DNA of 64,000 bases from Azospirillaceae bacterium (GCA_031291675.1 JARLIO010000030.1:94173-158172); one strand, 5' to 3'. Positions 28,490-38,209 are shown, counted from the stretch's first letter. Numbers and translations are program-made. The notes: generated by a model not told the origin, from the letters alone.

Positions 28490-31400
28490 ATGTCGTTGCG
28501 CGGATCGACGGTAAAATTGCACGCCGCCGACCTGGAAAGCTGGGCGGCGCCAGCGTTTGTTGTCGATGTCGCCATGGCGCGGCATTTTTCGCTGGCCGCG
28601 GCCAACGCTCGTTTCCACACATTGGCCGGCTCTGGTGATGCGGCGCCGCCGGGGTGGTCCGAAGCCAGTGCCCGATGCGTTGCCGGGGGGCACGCGGTCG
28701 AGGCCCTGCTGCGGTTGGGGGAGCAGGCGTGGCGCACCGTGCTGGTTCCGCTGCTCGATGAGGCCGGCCGCGTTGTTCAGATCCAGGGGACGTGTATCGC
28801 GCCGGATTGCCGCGAACCCCCGTGCGGCGAGCCCCCGTGCGGCGAGGCGCCGCCGGTGCCGGGCGCCGGGGACGCGCCGATCGCGGATCCCTGGGCTTTC
28901 GCCGATGACATTGCTGCGGCGCTTGTCGTCGTCGATATCGGCGGCCGTGTGGTGAAGGTCAATGCCCCATGGACGGCACTGTTCGGCCACACGGCGGGCG
29001 AGGCCCGGTCGCTGCGGGCCGAGGACCTGGTCCCCACGCCGCACCAGCTCCGGTTCAAGCGGATCTTTGATCGTTTTGTCGCCGGGCGGCGTGACCGCGG
29101 CCGGTTTCATGCCATGGTCGTCATCCCGACCGGGTCGCGGATCGTCCGGATCACGGCCAAGCGCCAGGGCACGGTCGCGGAGCCGATCGCCGTCGTTGCG
29201 ATTATCGAGGACGTCACCGCGGCCTGGCATGCTCATCATCGGGCGCGCGCGGAGTTGCGCGATCAGCGCGATATGATCATTCGGCTGGGGCCGGACACGA
29301 CGGTGAGCGATATCAACGGGCCGGCCGCCCGTAATCTTGGTTGTGAGCCCGCTGCGGTGATCGGCCGGCCCCTGGCGGAATTCCTGCAGCCCGCGATGCG
29401 TGAGATGTTGGTCGCCGATATCGCCAGCATGACGCCGGCGACCCCGGAATGCCGGTTCGAACTTCCGATCGTCGGTGCGGATGGTGAGTTCCGCTGGTTC
29501 CTCTGGACCAATCACGGCTATTTCGAGGCCAATGGCCGCCTGTTCGAATGTCATCTGGTGGGAATCGAGATCACCGCGCAGAAGCGCCTGGAGACGGATC
29601 TGCGCGCGAGCAACGACCGGTTCCGCCTGGCGGTCGCCGGGACTCGGGACGGGATCTGGGACTGGGATGTCACGACCGGCGCTGTCTGGTTCTCATCGCG
29701 CTGGAAGGAGATGCTGGGATACAGCGACTCCGATCTCGCCAATGACCGCGCCACCTGGACGGTGGTTTTGCATCCGGACGACCGCCAGCGGGCGATGCGC
29801 CTGTTCGAGGAACATTGGTACGACGATACGCCGTTGGATACGACGTTGCGCTTTTGCCACCGTGACGGCACGGTGCGCTCGATTCTCTGTCGGGGCACGA
29901 CGGTGCGCGACGCCGCGGGTCGGCCGCTGCGGACCATTGGCGCCCATACCGACGTCACGGCGCTGACCGAGGCGCGCGAGGCCCTGCGCATCGCCCGCGC
30001 CGAGGCTGACCAGGCCAATCGGGCGAAAACCGAATTTCTGGCGATGATGAGCCACGAATTGCGCACGCCGCTCAACGCCGTGATCGGCTTTGCCGAGATC
30101 TTGCGCGATCAGTTGTTCGGTCCGTTGGGCAGCGAGCGCTATGACGAATATGTCGAGCTGATTCTCCAGAGCGGCCGGCATCTGTTTTCGATCATCAACG
30201 ACATTCTCGATATCGCCAACGTTGATGCCGGCCAGGTCACGCTGCGCGAAACGGTGGTCCGGTTCGGGCCCCTGGCGCAGGGGCTGGTCGTCCAATTCCG
30301 GGCCCAGGCGCTAGCGTCCGGGATTTCAATCGATCTCGCCTTTGATGAGCCGGGGCCGATGGTCCGCGGTGACGACGTCCGGATTCGCCAGATCCTGTCG
30401 AACCTGTTGTCCAATGCCATCAAGTTCAGCCATCGCGGGGACCGGGTCCGCGTCAGCACCGGCCAACGCAACGACGGCATGGTCTTTCTTGCGGTCGCGG
30501 ATACCGGGATCGGTATGGCCGAAGAGGATGTGCCCCGGGCCTTGATGCCATTCAGCCAGCTCGATAGCAGTCTGGCACGCCGTCATGAGGGCACCGGACT
30601 GGGGTTGGCGACCGTGAAACGCCTGGTGGATCTGCACGGCGCCACGCTGGATATCCGAACCCGACTGGGGGAAGGGACCGTCGTTTCGGTGCTGTTTCCG
30701 CCCAACCGCAATGTTGCCGTGGCGACCCGACCGGGTGTCGCGCCGCCGCGGCCCTTCCCGGTCGGCGAGCCCGTGGCGAAGCTCGATTACAGCGGCACGG
30801 CGGGAGGGAGCGCGGCGCTCGCGGAGACTTTGCTTGAGGCGATCCCGCTCGGCGCCGCGGTGGTCACCGAAGACGGCATCTGCCTGCGCTTCAATCACGT
30901 TCTGACCCGCATGGTGGGGCTGCCCGAAGGCCGTTTCATCGATCGGCCGTTCGTTGACATGTTTCCCAACGAACAGGGTGACATTCGTCTGGTGACCGAA
31001 ACCCGGCCGCGGGAATGTCAGCTGATGACGGCCGATCAGCGCGTGCTGCGGGTTGAATTGACCAGCATGCCCTTCAAGGGTGCCGACGATCGGCGTTATC
31101 GTCTGGTTCTCGTCGTCGATGTCACCGAGCAACGCAACATCACGCTGGCGCTGAAGGCCAGCGAGGAGAGGTTCAGACTGGCGGTCCGGGCTGCGCGTTG
31201 GGGCAGCTGGGACATGAACATGCTGACCGGTCAGTTCTGGCTCAGCGCCGGCTTCGTCGCGATGCTGGGGTGCGATGCCGACAAGATTGTCGATTATCAC
31301 CGTTTCTGGCGTGATCGGGTCTATCCGGGCGAGCTTCCGGCCGTCGAGGCCGGGATCGCCGACCACCTCAATGGCAAGACGCCGGCGGTCGAGGCGACAT

Positions 31401-33514
31401 TCCGGATCCGCCATCAGGACGGTCACTATCTTTCAATTGCGATCAGGGGCGTGTCCTCCTTTGACGAGGCCGGGCGACCGGTGCGTTTCACCGGAATTGT
31501 CGCCGACGTCACACCGCTGAGGACGGCTGAGGCCGCGCTCCAGGATGCGTTGGACCTGCTGGGGATCGTCCGCGAGTCGCTGACGCAAGGGCTCGTCGTG
31601 GTTGGCGCGGATCGCCGGGTGCGTTTGGCCAATCCCCTGATCGGCTCAATGTATGATCTTCCCGCCTGGGCGCTCGAGCCCGGAACGCGGATCGAGGATG
31701 TCTGTCGCTACCGAGCCGCGCGGGGCGATTTTGGCGTGTTTGCCGATGATGAAGCGCGGGAACAGGAGGTCGAGGTGCGATGCCGGCACCTGTTGGCCGA
31801 ACGGCCGGCGCCGCTTGTCGACCGGCCGCCAAACGGGCAAATCATCGAGGTGACCAGCCGCCGGTTATCAGACAATCGCGGTTTCGCGTTGATCTGCAAC
31901 AATGTCACGGAACGGCGCTCCGTCGAGGCGGCGTTGCGGCTGAACGAGCAACGGCTGCGCCAATGCCATGACATTGCCAAGCTGGGCTATTGGCAACGCC
32001 AACGTGATGTTCCCGATGCCGACCCCATCTGGTCGGATTCGCTGTACGACCTCTGTGGTGTCGATCCGGCGACCTTCAAACCGACGGGTCCCGCGTGTGA
32101 TGCGCTTGTCCACCCCGATGATCTGAGCCTGTTTCACGCGCCGGTGGAAGGCCGCGAAGGACGGTTTGTCCGCGAATTCCGGATCCGGCGCCCCGATGGC
32201 GAGTGCCGCTATGTTCGCGACGAATTCCGCATCGACAGCGACCCCCATGACGGGACGCGGCGCGCCTTCGGCGTGATCCAGGACATCACCGAACGCAAGC
32301 TGCAGGAAATCGCCCTGGCCGAAGGGAGTGCTCATCTGCGGGCGATTCTGGATGTCGCAATCACGGGCATCATCTCGATCGACCAGGAGGGGCGGATCGA
32401 TGTTTTCAATCGCATGGCGGAACGGATGTTCGGCTGGACCAGCGAGGCCATTCAAGGTCAGTCCATTCTGCGGTTGTTCCCGGATCCCGACGGGATTGAA
32501 GGGCGTTCATTGCTGGCGACGGTCACCGTCGGTGCCGGTGTCGATGGTGCCGGCAGCGAGCGGATGGCGCGGCGCTGTGACGGCTCGCTCGTCCCGGTCC
32601 AGATCGCGGTCGAGCGCTTTGTGACGGGCGGGCGGAACCTGTATGTCTGCGTTGTTGTCGATGTCTCGCAGCAAAAAACGCGGGAGCGCGAGTTGCGCGA
32701 GACCCGCGATCGTCTGTTGCTGCAGACACGGGCGCTTGAGGACGCACGATTGCGGGCCGAGAGCGCCAATCAAGCCAAGAGCGAATTCCTTGCGCAAATG
32801 AGCCATGAGCTTCGCACGCCGCTCAATGCCATCATTGGTTTCTCCGAGATCATGCAGGGTGAATATTTCGGACCGATGGGGTCGCCGAAATATCGGGAAT
32901 ACGCGGATGACCTGCACGCCAGTGGCATTCATCTGTTATCGTTGATCAATGACATTCTTGATCTGAGCAAGGTGGAGGCTGGCCGCTATGTCCTCGAGGA
33001 AAGCAAGGTCGAAATCGATCGCCTGGTCGAAGAATCGGCTCGATTGCTGCGACAGCGCGCCGCCAATAAAGGGGTCGCGCTGGTGATGAAACTGGATCCG
33101 ACGCCGGTCGTGATGGCGGATCCTCGCGCGTTGAAGCAGATCCTGGTCAATCTGCTGACCAATGCGATCAAGTTTACCATCCGGGGCGGGACCGTCGAGG
33201 TCCGCGCCGCGCAGGAGGCCGGGGGCGGTATTCGCCTGACGGTTGAGGATTCGGGGATCGGGATCCCGGCGGCGGAATTGAACATGATCATCGAACCTTT
33301 TCGTCAGGCCAGCAATGCCCGTCGCAGTGGCGAGCGGGGCACCGGCCTGGGCCTTGCGATCGTCCGTTCCCTGGTCGAGTTGCACCATGGTGAATTCGAA
33401 ATCCGGAGCGAGGTCGGGGTTGGCACCGCGGCTGTGGTCCGGCTGCCCGCCGCGCGCGTCGTTCGCAGCCAATCGAACTTCCAGCCATGGGATGTCGTGG
33501 CCGATGACGCATAA
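28490..33514 (+). CDS. Multi-PAS hybrid protein with two complete histidine-kinase cores
   Basis: A 1674-residue soluble sensor kinase; no transmembrane helix is visible. Order: divergent N-terminus with a PPCGE repeat (about 109-118); PAS1 at about 140-245; PAS2 265-370; PAS3 (PAS_3 type) 375-495; kinase core 1 with HisKA MSHELRTPLNAVIGF (His522), N-box 638, DTGIGM 671 and GTGLGL 701. Then PAS4 at about 780-880, PAS5 885-1010, PAS6 (PAS_7 type) 1020-1140, PAS7 1150-1265, PAS8 1275-1390; kinase core 2 with MSHELRTPLNAIIGF (His1439), N-box 1554, DSGIGI 1587 and GTGLGL 1617. Both cores keep all catalytic motifs. It has no receiver or HPt. It overlaps the pentapeptide gene by 11 bases. Confidence 0.9.
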   Translation: MSLRGSTVKLHAADLESWAAPAFVVDVAMARHFSLAAANARFHTLAGSGDAAPPGWSEASARCVAGGHAVEALLRLGEQAWRTVLVPLLDEAGRVVQIQGTCIAPDCREPPCGEPPCGEAPPVPGAGDAPIADPWAFADDIAAALVVVDIGGRVVKVNAPWTALFGHTAGEARSLRAEDLVPTPHQLRFKRIFDRFVAGRRDRGRFHAMVVIPTGSRIVRITAKRQGTVAEPIAVVAIIEDVTAAWHAHHRARAELRDQRDMIIRLGPDTTVSDINGPAARNLGCEPAAVIGRPLAEFLQPAMREMLVADIASMTPATPECRFELPIVGADGEFRWFLWTNHGYFEANGRLFECHLVGIEITAQKRLETDLRASNDRFRLAVAGTRDGIWDWDVTTGAVWFSSRWKEMLGYSDSDLANDRATWTVVLHPDDRQRAMRLFEEHWYDDTPLDTTLRFCHRDGTVRSILCRGTTVRDAAGRPLRTIGAHTDVTALTEAREALRIARAEADQANRAKTEFLAMMSHELRTPLNAVIGFAEILRDQLFGPLGSERYDEYVELILQSGRHLFSIINDILDIANVDAGQVTLRETVVRFGPLAQGLVVQFRAQALASGISIDLAFDEPGPMVRGDDVRIRQILSNLLSNAIKFSHRGDRVRVSTGQRNDGMVFLAVADTGIGMAEEDVPRALMPFSQLDSSLARRHEGTGLGLATVKRLVDLHGATLDIRTRLGEGTVVSVLFPPNRNVAVATRPGVAPPRPFPVGEPVAKLDYSGTAGGSAALAETLLEAIPLGAAVVTEDGICLRFNHVLTRMVGLPEGRFIDRPFVDMFPNEQGDIRLVTETRPRECQLMTADQRVLRVELTSMPFKGADDRRYRLVLVVDVTEQRNITLALKASEERFRLAVRAARWGSWDMNMLTGQFWLSAGFVAMLGCDADKIVDYHRFWRDRVYPGELPAVEAGIADHLNGKTPAVEATFRIRHQDGHYLSIAIRGVSSFDEAGRPVRFTGIVADVTPLRTAEAALQDALDLLGIVRESLTQGLVVVGADRRVRLANPLIGSMYDLPAWALEPGTRIEDVCRYRAARGDFGVFADDEAREQEVEVRCRHLLAERPAPLVDRPPNGQIIEVTSRRLSDNRGFALICNNVTERRSVEAALRLNEQRLRQCHDIAKLGYWQRQRDVPDADPIWSDSLYDLCGVDPATFKPTGPACDALVHPDDLSLFHAPVEGREGRFVREFRIRRPDGECRYVRDEFRIDSDPHDGTRRAFGVIQDITERKLQEIALAEGSAHLRAILDVAITGIISIDQEGRIDVFNRMAERMFGWTSEAIQGQSILRLFPDPDGIEGRSLLATVTVGAGVDGAGSERMARRCDGSLVPVQIAVERFVTGGRNLYVCVVVDVSQQKTRERELRETRDRLLLQTRALEDARLRAESANQAKSEFLAQMSHELRTPLNAIIGFSEIMQGEYFGPMGSPKYREYADDLHASGIHLLSLINDILDLSKVEAGRYVLEESKVEIDRLVEESARLLRQRAANKGVALVMKLDPTPVVMADPRALKQILVNLLTNAIKFTIRGGTVEVRAAQEAGGGIRLTVEDSGIGIPAAELNMIIEPFRQASNARRSGERGTGLGLAIVRSLVELHHGEFEIRSEVGVGTAAVVRLPAARVVRSQSNFQPWDVVADDA

Positions 33515-34850
33515 TCCGCCGGAGACCTGGGTCAAGGTGACCCAGGCTGACTTGAATGATATCGCGGCACGGCATGGGCGCTTTCGTCGGGGTATCGAGG
33601 GCGGGATCAAGGCGGTTCTGGCGTTCCATGATCTGTCCAATCTCGACCTGAGCGGGCTCGACCTCAATGGTGCCGACCTGACCGGCGCGCTGCTGCGCGG
33701 CGCCCAGGCGATTGGCGTTCAGTTGCGCGAGGCCGTGCTCTATGGCGCCGATCTTCGGCTGGCCTCGCTGCAATATGCGGATCTCAGCCACGCCGATCTT
33801 CGCGGCTGCTGTTTCCGTGGCAGTGACTTGACCGGCGCCTGCCTCAGCGAGGCCAATTTCCGCGAGGGATCATTGGCACGCCGCGACCGCAGCAATGGCA
33901 TCGCGATGGTGGTTTCCCCGGTGGAGCTGGTTGGCGCCAAACTGCGCGGGGCTAATCTGGCCGCGACCCGGATGGCGGGAACCTTGGCGATGCAGGTCGA
34001 TCTGACCGATGCGGTATTGACGGGGGCCCGCCTGGTGCGGAGCGATTTTCGCAATGCCAACCTGACCGGTGCCGTCCTGGAACGGGCGGAACTGGACGAC
34101 GTCAATCTGTCGGGGGCGCTGATGCACGGTGCAGTGCTGCGCGGCGCCCATCTCCGCGCGGTGCGGCTTGAGGGGGCGGATCTGCTGGGTGCGGTGTTCG
34201 ATGGTGAGACGCTGGCGTTGGCGCAGGGGGCCAAGAACTTACCACGCTCGCTGGCAACTCTGCCCATTCCCCTCGACGCGCTCCTGGCGGAGCATCGCGT
34301 TTGGCTGGAGAGCCGCGGCGTTGAGGGCAAGCGGCTCGAACTCGCCGGCTATGATCTGACGGCGACCGATATGGCCGGTCTTGATTTGAGCGGTGCGGTC
34401 CTGCTCAATTGCGTGCTGTCGCGGGCACGGTTCGACGATGCGATCCTGACCCTGGTCGATCTGTCGATGTCGGACCTGGAGGGGGCCAGCCTGCGCGGTT
34501 GTGATCTGAGGGCGGCCACGTTGCGCCGCACTTTTCTGGCCGGGGCCGACCTGACGCAGGCCAATCTGGAATCGGTACGCCTTTCCGGCGCGGCCGGCGG
34601 CCAGCTTATGACGAGCGATCTTGAACGGGCGCGCCTTTGGGGGGCCACGCTTTGTGGCGCGCGGATGCGGCGTGCCCGACTGATCGGCGCCGAATTGATG
34701 GGGGCCGATCTGAGCCATGCCGATTTGCGCGACACCGACCTGCAGGACGCAAATTTCACCGATGCGGTAATGACCGGTCTCGATCTGACCGACGCGAAGA
34801 CGGCGGCGGCCCGCGGTCTGGTCCGCTCGAACCCGGTGCCGGCCCCCTGA
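33504..34850 (+). CDS. Pentapeptide-repeat protein
   Basis: About 448 residues, dominated by A(D/N)LxG-type repeats that fold as a right-handed four-sided beta helix. Two repeat blocks (about 40-240 and 285-440) are each headed by a short non-repeat cap (RHGRFRRGIEGG... and LLAEHRVWLESRGVEGKRLELAGYDL). No signal peptide or membrane helix. Some pentapeptide proteins mimic DNA and shield gyrase, but most, including cytoplasmic ones with this cap, have no known role. The start is ATG 33504, inside the kinase reading frame (ATG 33492 is possible); the overlap suggests it is made together with the kinase and may act with it. Confidence 0.85.
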   Translation: MTHNPPETWVKVTQADLNDIAARHGRFRRGIEGGIKAVLAFHDLSNLDLSGLDLNGADLTGALLRGAQAIGVQLREAVLYGADLRLASLQYADLSHADLRGCCFRGSDLTGACLSEANFREGSLARRDRSNGIAMVVSPVELVGAKLRGANLAATRMAGTLAMQVDLTDAVLTGARLVRSDFRNANLTGAVLERAELDDVNLSGALMHGAVLRGAHLRAVRLEGADLLGAVFDGETLALAQGAKNLPRSLATLPIPLDALLAEHRVWLESRGVEGKRLELAGYDLTATDMAGLDLSGAVLLNCVLSRARFDDAILTLVDLSMSDLEGASLRGCDLRAATLRRTFLAGADLTQANLESVRLSGAAGGQLMTSDLERARLWGATLCGARMRRARLIGAELMGADLSHADLRDTDLQDANFTDAVMTGLDLTDAKTAAARGLVRSNPVPAP

Positions 34851-34880
34851 GGCGGCGGCACCTACCGGCTGGCGCGGCGA

Positions 34881-35486
34881 TCAGGCGGCGTTGGCGCGTG
34901 TCGACGGCTGGGGCGTCGCCGATTGCAGGATCAGACGCGTCGCCCACGCGCCGGATCGGGCCGCATCGGTGGTCCCGCTGACCACGGCATTGATGATGGC
35001 CCCGTCGACCAACAGGCCGATGGCGTGGCTGACGCCTTCGACATCAGCGCAGCCCGCCGCTTCGACCAGGGCGCGGATCATCGCCAGCACCTGCATCTTG
35101 TGTCCAAGCGCCAGATCCCGGATCCGAAGATCATCCTTGTGATGTTCCGCGACGGCATTGATCAGGGCGCAGCCATAAAAATTGTCGTTGCCGAACCATT
35201 CCTCAAGAATGGCGAAGATCGCAATCAGGCGTTCGGCTGCCGTACCGCCATGGCGCTGCAGCGCGTCGGCAAACCAGGAGCGCCACAGCGCCCCTTCGCG
35301 GTCCAGAACCGCGAATACCAGACCTTCCTTCGAGCCGAACTGATTGTACAAGGTCATTTTCGCGACGCCGGCTTCGGCCAGGATCTTGTCGATCCCGGTC
35401 GCCCTGATGCCTTCGCGGCAAAACAGCCGGGTGGCGGTTTGCAAGAGACGCTCACCGGGCTTCATGTTTTGCGGCCTTGCATCCAT
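34881..35486 (-). CDS. TetR family transcriptional regulator
   Basis: A 201-residue regulator. Helix-turn-helix: LLQTATRLFCREGIRATGIDKILAEAGVAKMTLYNQFGSKEGLVFAVL (about residues 13-60). The C-terminal domain includes WFGNDNFYGCALINAVAEH, as in the YcdC/RutR-like groups that respond to small organic electrophiles or metabolites; ligand unknown. The start ATG 35486 has AAGGA 8 bases upstream; the longer frame runs into the repeat region and is unlikely. It is convergent with the pentapeptide gene. Confidence 0.87.
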   Translation of the reverse strand: MDARPQNMKPGERLLQTATRLFCREGIRATGIDKILAEAGVAKMTLYNQFGSKEGLVFAVLDREGALWRSWFADALQRHGGTAAERLIAIFAILEEWFGNDNFYGCALINAVAEHHKDDLRIRDLALGHKMQVLAMIRALVEAAGCADVEGVSHAIGLLVDGAIINAVVSGTTDAARSGAWATRLILQSATPQPSTRANAA

Positions 35487-36420
35487 GGACCCAATCCTTC
35501 CAGAGCATTTCCGGCGAAGCGGCAACCGGTTCGCCACAGGGCACGCGACAAGATCTGCTGTCTCGAACGGTCTGCGATCCAAGGGGGCCCGCCGATACAC
35601 AGGTCGTCGGATCCCGGTCCGCGGCACGAAACCGCCGCCGGTTAACGGCCATAAGACGACGACCGCCACGGGCAGGACCCGAATAGCCATGATTGATAAA
35701 TGGATTACGGCGCAAATTCCAGGTTCGATTCGGGGCACCGGGGCCAGAATCGGTGCGGGAAATCGTCTCATACCAGCGGTCATAGGAAATGACCGTTGCG
35801 TTCAGACGACACGCAGGCTTCCGGCCGTTACGGGCCGCGGCGGCGGTCGCCGCCGACACCAGCCCGCGATGAGTCAAGCTCACCGCGGGCTGGTATCATA
35901 CCAATGCTCACTCGAAATGACGGTTGCGTTCCGACGCTATGCGGTATCCTCCGCTCGTTGCCACCGGGACTTGGCCTGTGGTTGCGCCACGGGGACGGTC
36001 CAACAGCAGTCGAGACGATGTCACCAAGAGCAGGGCGTGCAAGCGCAGCGCCGGTCCGGCCGCGGGCTTCGCCGGCGCGGCGGGTTCGCCAATGCATCTT
36101 GCTCGAGGATTGGAGTGGCGGGATGCGACAGCACCGTCACGTCGGTATTGCCGATTTTCCTGACGGTTGAAGTGCTTCAAAACCGCATGAAGCCGCGAAC
36201 AGGATGGGGTCTTTGGGGGTGAAGGTTGCGTTTGCAATCCCTGGGATACATTGTTTTTGTCCTGAGGGTCATGGATGGTGATCGCTATGCCCATGACGGT
36301 GTTTCGAAAACTGTGCTATGCTCGCGTATCATTTCGGGTGGCGATGGTTCGCAGTGTGAGGTTGGACCGAAAGCGCAACCGGCTGTGTCGGAAGCCTCGG
36401 AAGAATAGGATGACAGTGAG
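35487..36420. other. Long intergenic region with repeats
   Basis: About 930 bases between TetR and cheZ with no credible gene on either strand. The middle holds the repeat/hairpin structure described separately (35770-35944). The last 200 bases before cheZ are less GC-rich and include the likely cheZ promoter. Confidence 0.5.
35770..35944. repeat. Imperfect direct repeats flanking a strong hairpin
   Basis: Two copies of a roughly 47-base unit (35770-35816 and 35898-35944) share ATACCA, GAAATGAC, GTTGCGTTC, GACG and GC at the same spacing. Copy 1 contains the inverted pair GGTCAT/ATGACC. Between them, ACCAGCCCGCG (35858-35868) pairs with CGCGGGCTGGT (35884-35894), and TGAG/CTCA pair inside it, giving a hairpin of about 15 bp with one mismatch. 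The arrangement resembles a non-coding repeat element, possibly a decayed MITE. Confidence 0.6.
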
Positions 36421-37284
36421 ATGAGCCAACACGGGGCACTGCCGGACGAAGAGTATAATCAGCTCGAGGAATTCATCTCCCGGACCCCGCGGGGGCGGGC
36501 GTTCCTGCGCGATCATTGGCATCGCGCGCGCGCGGTCGCGGTCGATGAAGTCCAGGTGCTGTTTGCCGAGGTCAGGGAACAATGGCAACAGCAGTCCGGC
36601 TCGATTGAGCACGCGCAGCGCATCGCCGTGTTGCGGCGCGAGTTGCAGGATATGAGTGCGTCGATCAGCGAGGCGCGGCGGGAAATCGCCGCGATCAAAC
36701 CATCGGCGAATGGCAAGGATCGCATTCTCACGGCGACCAATGAACTCGATGCCATTGTCCTGTCGACGGAACGCGCCAGTCTTGAGATCCTCAACGCCGC
36801 CGAGGCGATCATGGATCTGTTGTCCAAACTGCCTGGCGGCGACATTGCCGCTTTGACCGGGCAAATCGAAAACCATGTCATTTCGATCTTCACGGCCTGT
36901 TCATTCCAGGATCTGACCGGACAGCGCACCACCAAGGTGGTCAATGTGCTGCGCTACATTGAACAGCGCATCAACCGGATGATCGAGATCTGGGGCGTCG
37001 AGGGGGTCGACCTGACCGGGATGCCGTCCGATGTTCACGACAGTCGGCCCGATGCCCATCTGTTGCATGGCCCCAGCCTGCACGGCATCTCGCAGCATCA
37101 TGCCGATCGCGTCCTGGCCGGCGAAACCAAAGAAAAAGATCCGGCGGAGCTGGAGGATGACGCGGCCCGTGCGCCCGCATCCGCCGCCGGCGCGGATGAA
37201 GTGGTGGAGGAAGCCGAAGCCGCCGGTTTCGGCGCGACGCCGACGCCGCTCGATCAGTCGGCCATTGATGCGCTGTTTGGCTGA
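36421..37284 (+). CDS. cheZ: Protein phosphatase CheZ
   Basis: A 287-residue CheY-P phosphatase ending the chemotaxis signal. Long helical segments lead to the catalytic helix ACSFQDLTGQRTTKVVNVLRYIEQRI (about 160-185), with the active-site Gln in FQDLTGQ. An acidic, Ala-rich linker follows. The protein ends with LDQSAIDALFG, which resembles both CheZ C-terminal and FliM N-terminal CheY-binding peptides (EIDALL-like). It is not in the che operon, where phosphatase genes are missing, so it probably serves that system in trans. Confidence 0.9.
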   Translation: MSQHGALPDEEYNQLEEFISRTPRGRAFLRDHWHRARAVAVDEVQVLFAEVREQWQQQSGSIEHAQRIAVLRRELQDMSASISEARREIAAIKPSANGKDRILTATNELDAIVLSTERASLEILNAAEAIMDLLSKLPGGDIAALTGQIENHVISIFTACSFQDLTGQRTTKVVNVLRYIEQRINRMIEIWGVEGVDLTGMPSDVHDSRPDAHLLHGPSLHGISQHHADRVLAGETKEKDPAELEDDAARAPASAAGADEVVEEAEAAGFGATPTPLDQSAIDALFG

Positions 37285-37448
37285 GGAGACCGGTTGGTCG
37301 GTGGCGCTGACGGGGATTTGGCTGGCCGGTCGTCTGGCGCCTTGATCGTGCGCCGGGACAGGTTCGGGGAGAGACAACGGGACAGGAGCCGCGAGCATAG
37401 GTCTGTCTGTGCCGGGATCGTCGCACGTCAAAGGGTAGGGGGAAAGAG

Positions 37449-37892
37449 GTGGTGACCCGTCTGGAAAACATGTGCGTTGAAAAGGGTCTCAAAATGACCG
37501 ATCAGCGCCGGACGATCTCGCGCGTGTTGTCGGAGGCGACCGACCATCCCGATGTCGAGGAAGTGTATCGGCGCGCCGCGGCCCTTGACAGCCGAATTAG
37601 CATCGCCACGGTTTATCGAACGGTCCGCCTGCTGGAAGATGCCGGTGTGATCGAACGCCTGGATTTTGGCGATGGCCGCTCGCGCTACGAGGAAACCCGC
37701 GACGATCATCATCATCATTTGATCGACGTGCAGACGGGACGTGTCATCGAGTTCCAAAGCGATGAGATCGAGGCGCTGAAGCGGCGCGTCGCCCGGGAAC
37801 TGGGATACGAATTGCTGGGACATCGCCTCGAACTCTATGGTGTGCCGATTCGCCGCGACACTGACGGTTCCGGGTCGGGGTCCGAAGGGTGA
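37449..37892 (+). CDS. fur: Fur family metalloregulator
   Basis: A 147-residue repressor of the Fur/Mur type. The winged helix is at about 1-85 (LKMTDQRRTISRVL; SIATVYRTVRLLEDAGVI) and the dimer/metal domain follows, with metal-ligand motif DDHHHHLIDVQTGRVIEF and LGHRLELYG. It lacks the CxxC structural-zinc motifs, as is common for alphaproteobacterial Fur, some of which sense manganese (Mur) rather than iron. The start is GTG 37449 after ggtagggggaaagag. The next small gene overlaps the stop. Confidence 0.88.
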   Translation: MVTRLENMCVEKGLKMTDQRRTISRVLSEATDHPDVEEVYRRAAALDSRISIATVYRTVRLLEDAGVIERLDFGDGRSRYEETRDDHHHHLIDVQTGRVIEFQSDEIEALKRRVARELGYELLGHRLELYGVPIRRDTDGSGSGSEG

Positions 37893-38134
37893 GGCGGGGC
37901 ACCGAGAAATCCGGGCAACGGCGCCTTCAGGCTGACATCGCCTGTGCACCGGACAGCTCTTGTTGCCGGCCGGCGGTGGCCCGGGCCTACCGCGAAATGC
38001 GCGATCGCGGTGAGCCCGACAGCTACGCGTTCGATGCGGCATTGGTGGTGTTCCAGTGGCATCATCCCGAGACCGACATCGATCATGCCCGGGCGATCGT
38101 CGGCGCCTGGGTATCGCCCGATATTCGTCATTGA
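37889..38134 (+). CDS. Small hypothetical protein coupled to fur
   Basis: 81 residues from a GTG that overlaps the fur stop (GTGA). The sequence ACAPDSSCCRPAVARAYREMRDRGEPDSYAFDAALVVFQWHHPETDIDHARAIVGAWV is protein-like, with a CC pair, an amphipathic helix and an HHPE motif. I recall similar short unknown proteins in alphaproteobacteria but cannot name a family. Function unknown; coupling to fur suggests joint expression. Confidence 0.5.
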   Translation: MRRGTEKSGQRRLQADIACAPDSSCCRPAVARAYREMRDRGEPDSYAFDAALVVFQWHHPETDIDHARAIVGAWVSPDIRH

Positions 38135-38209
38135 AGGAGGCGTCATTGATTGGGGCGTCACTGAAGGGGCCGTCATTGATCAAGGGTCATTGATCGCAGT
38201 GCGGCCCGG

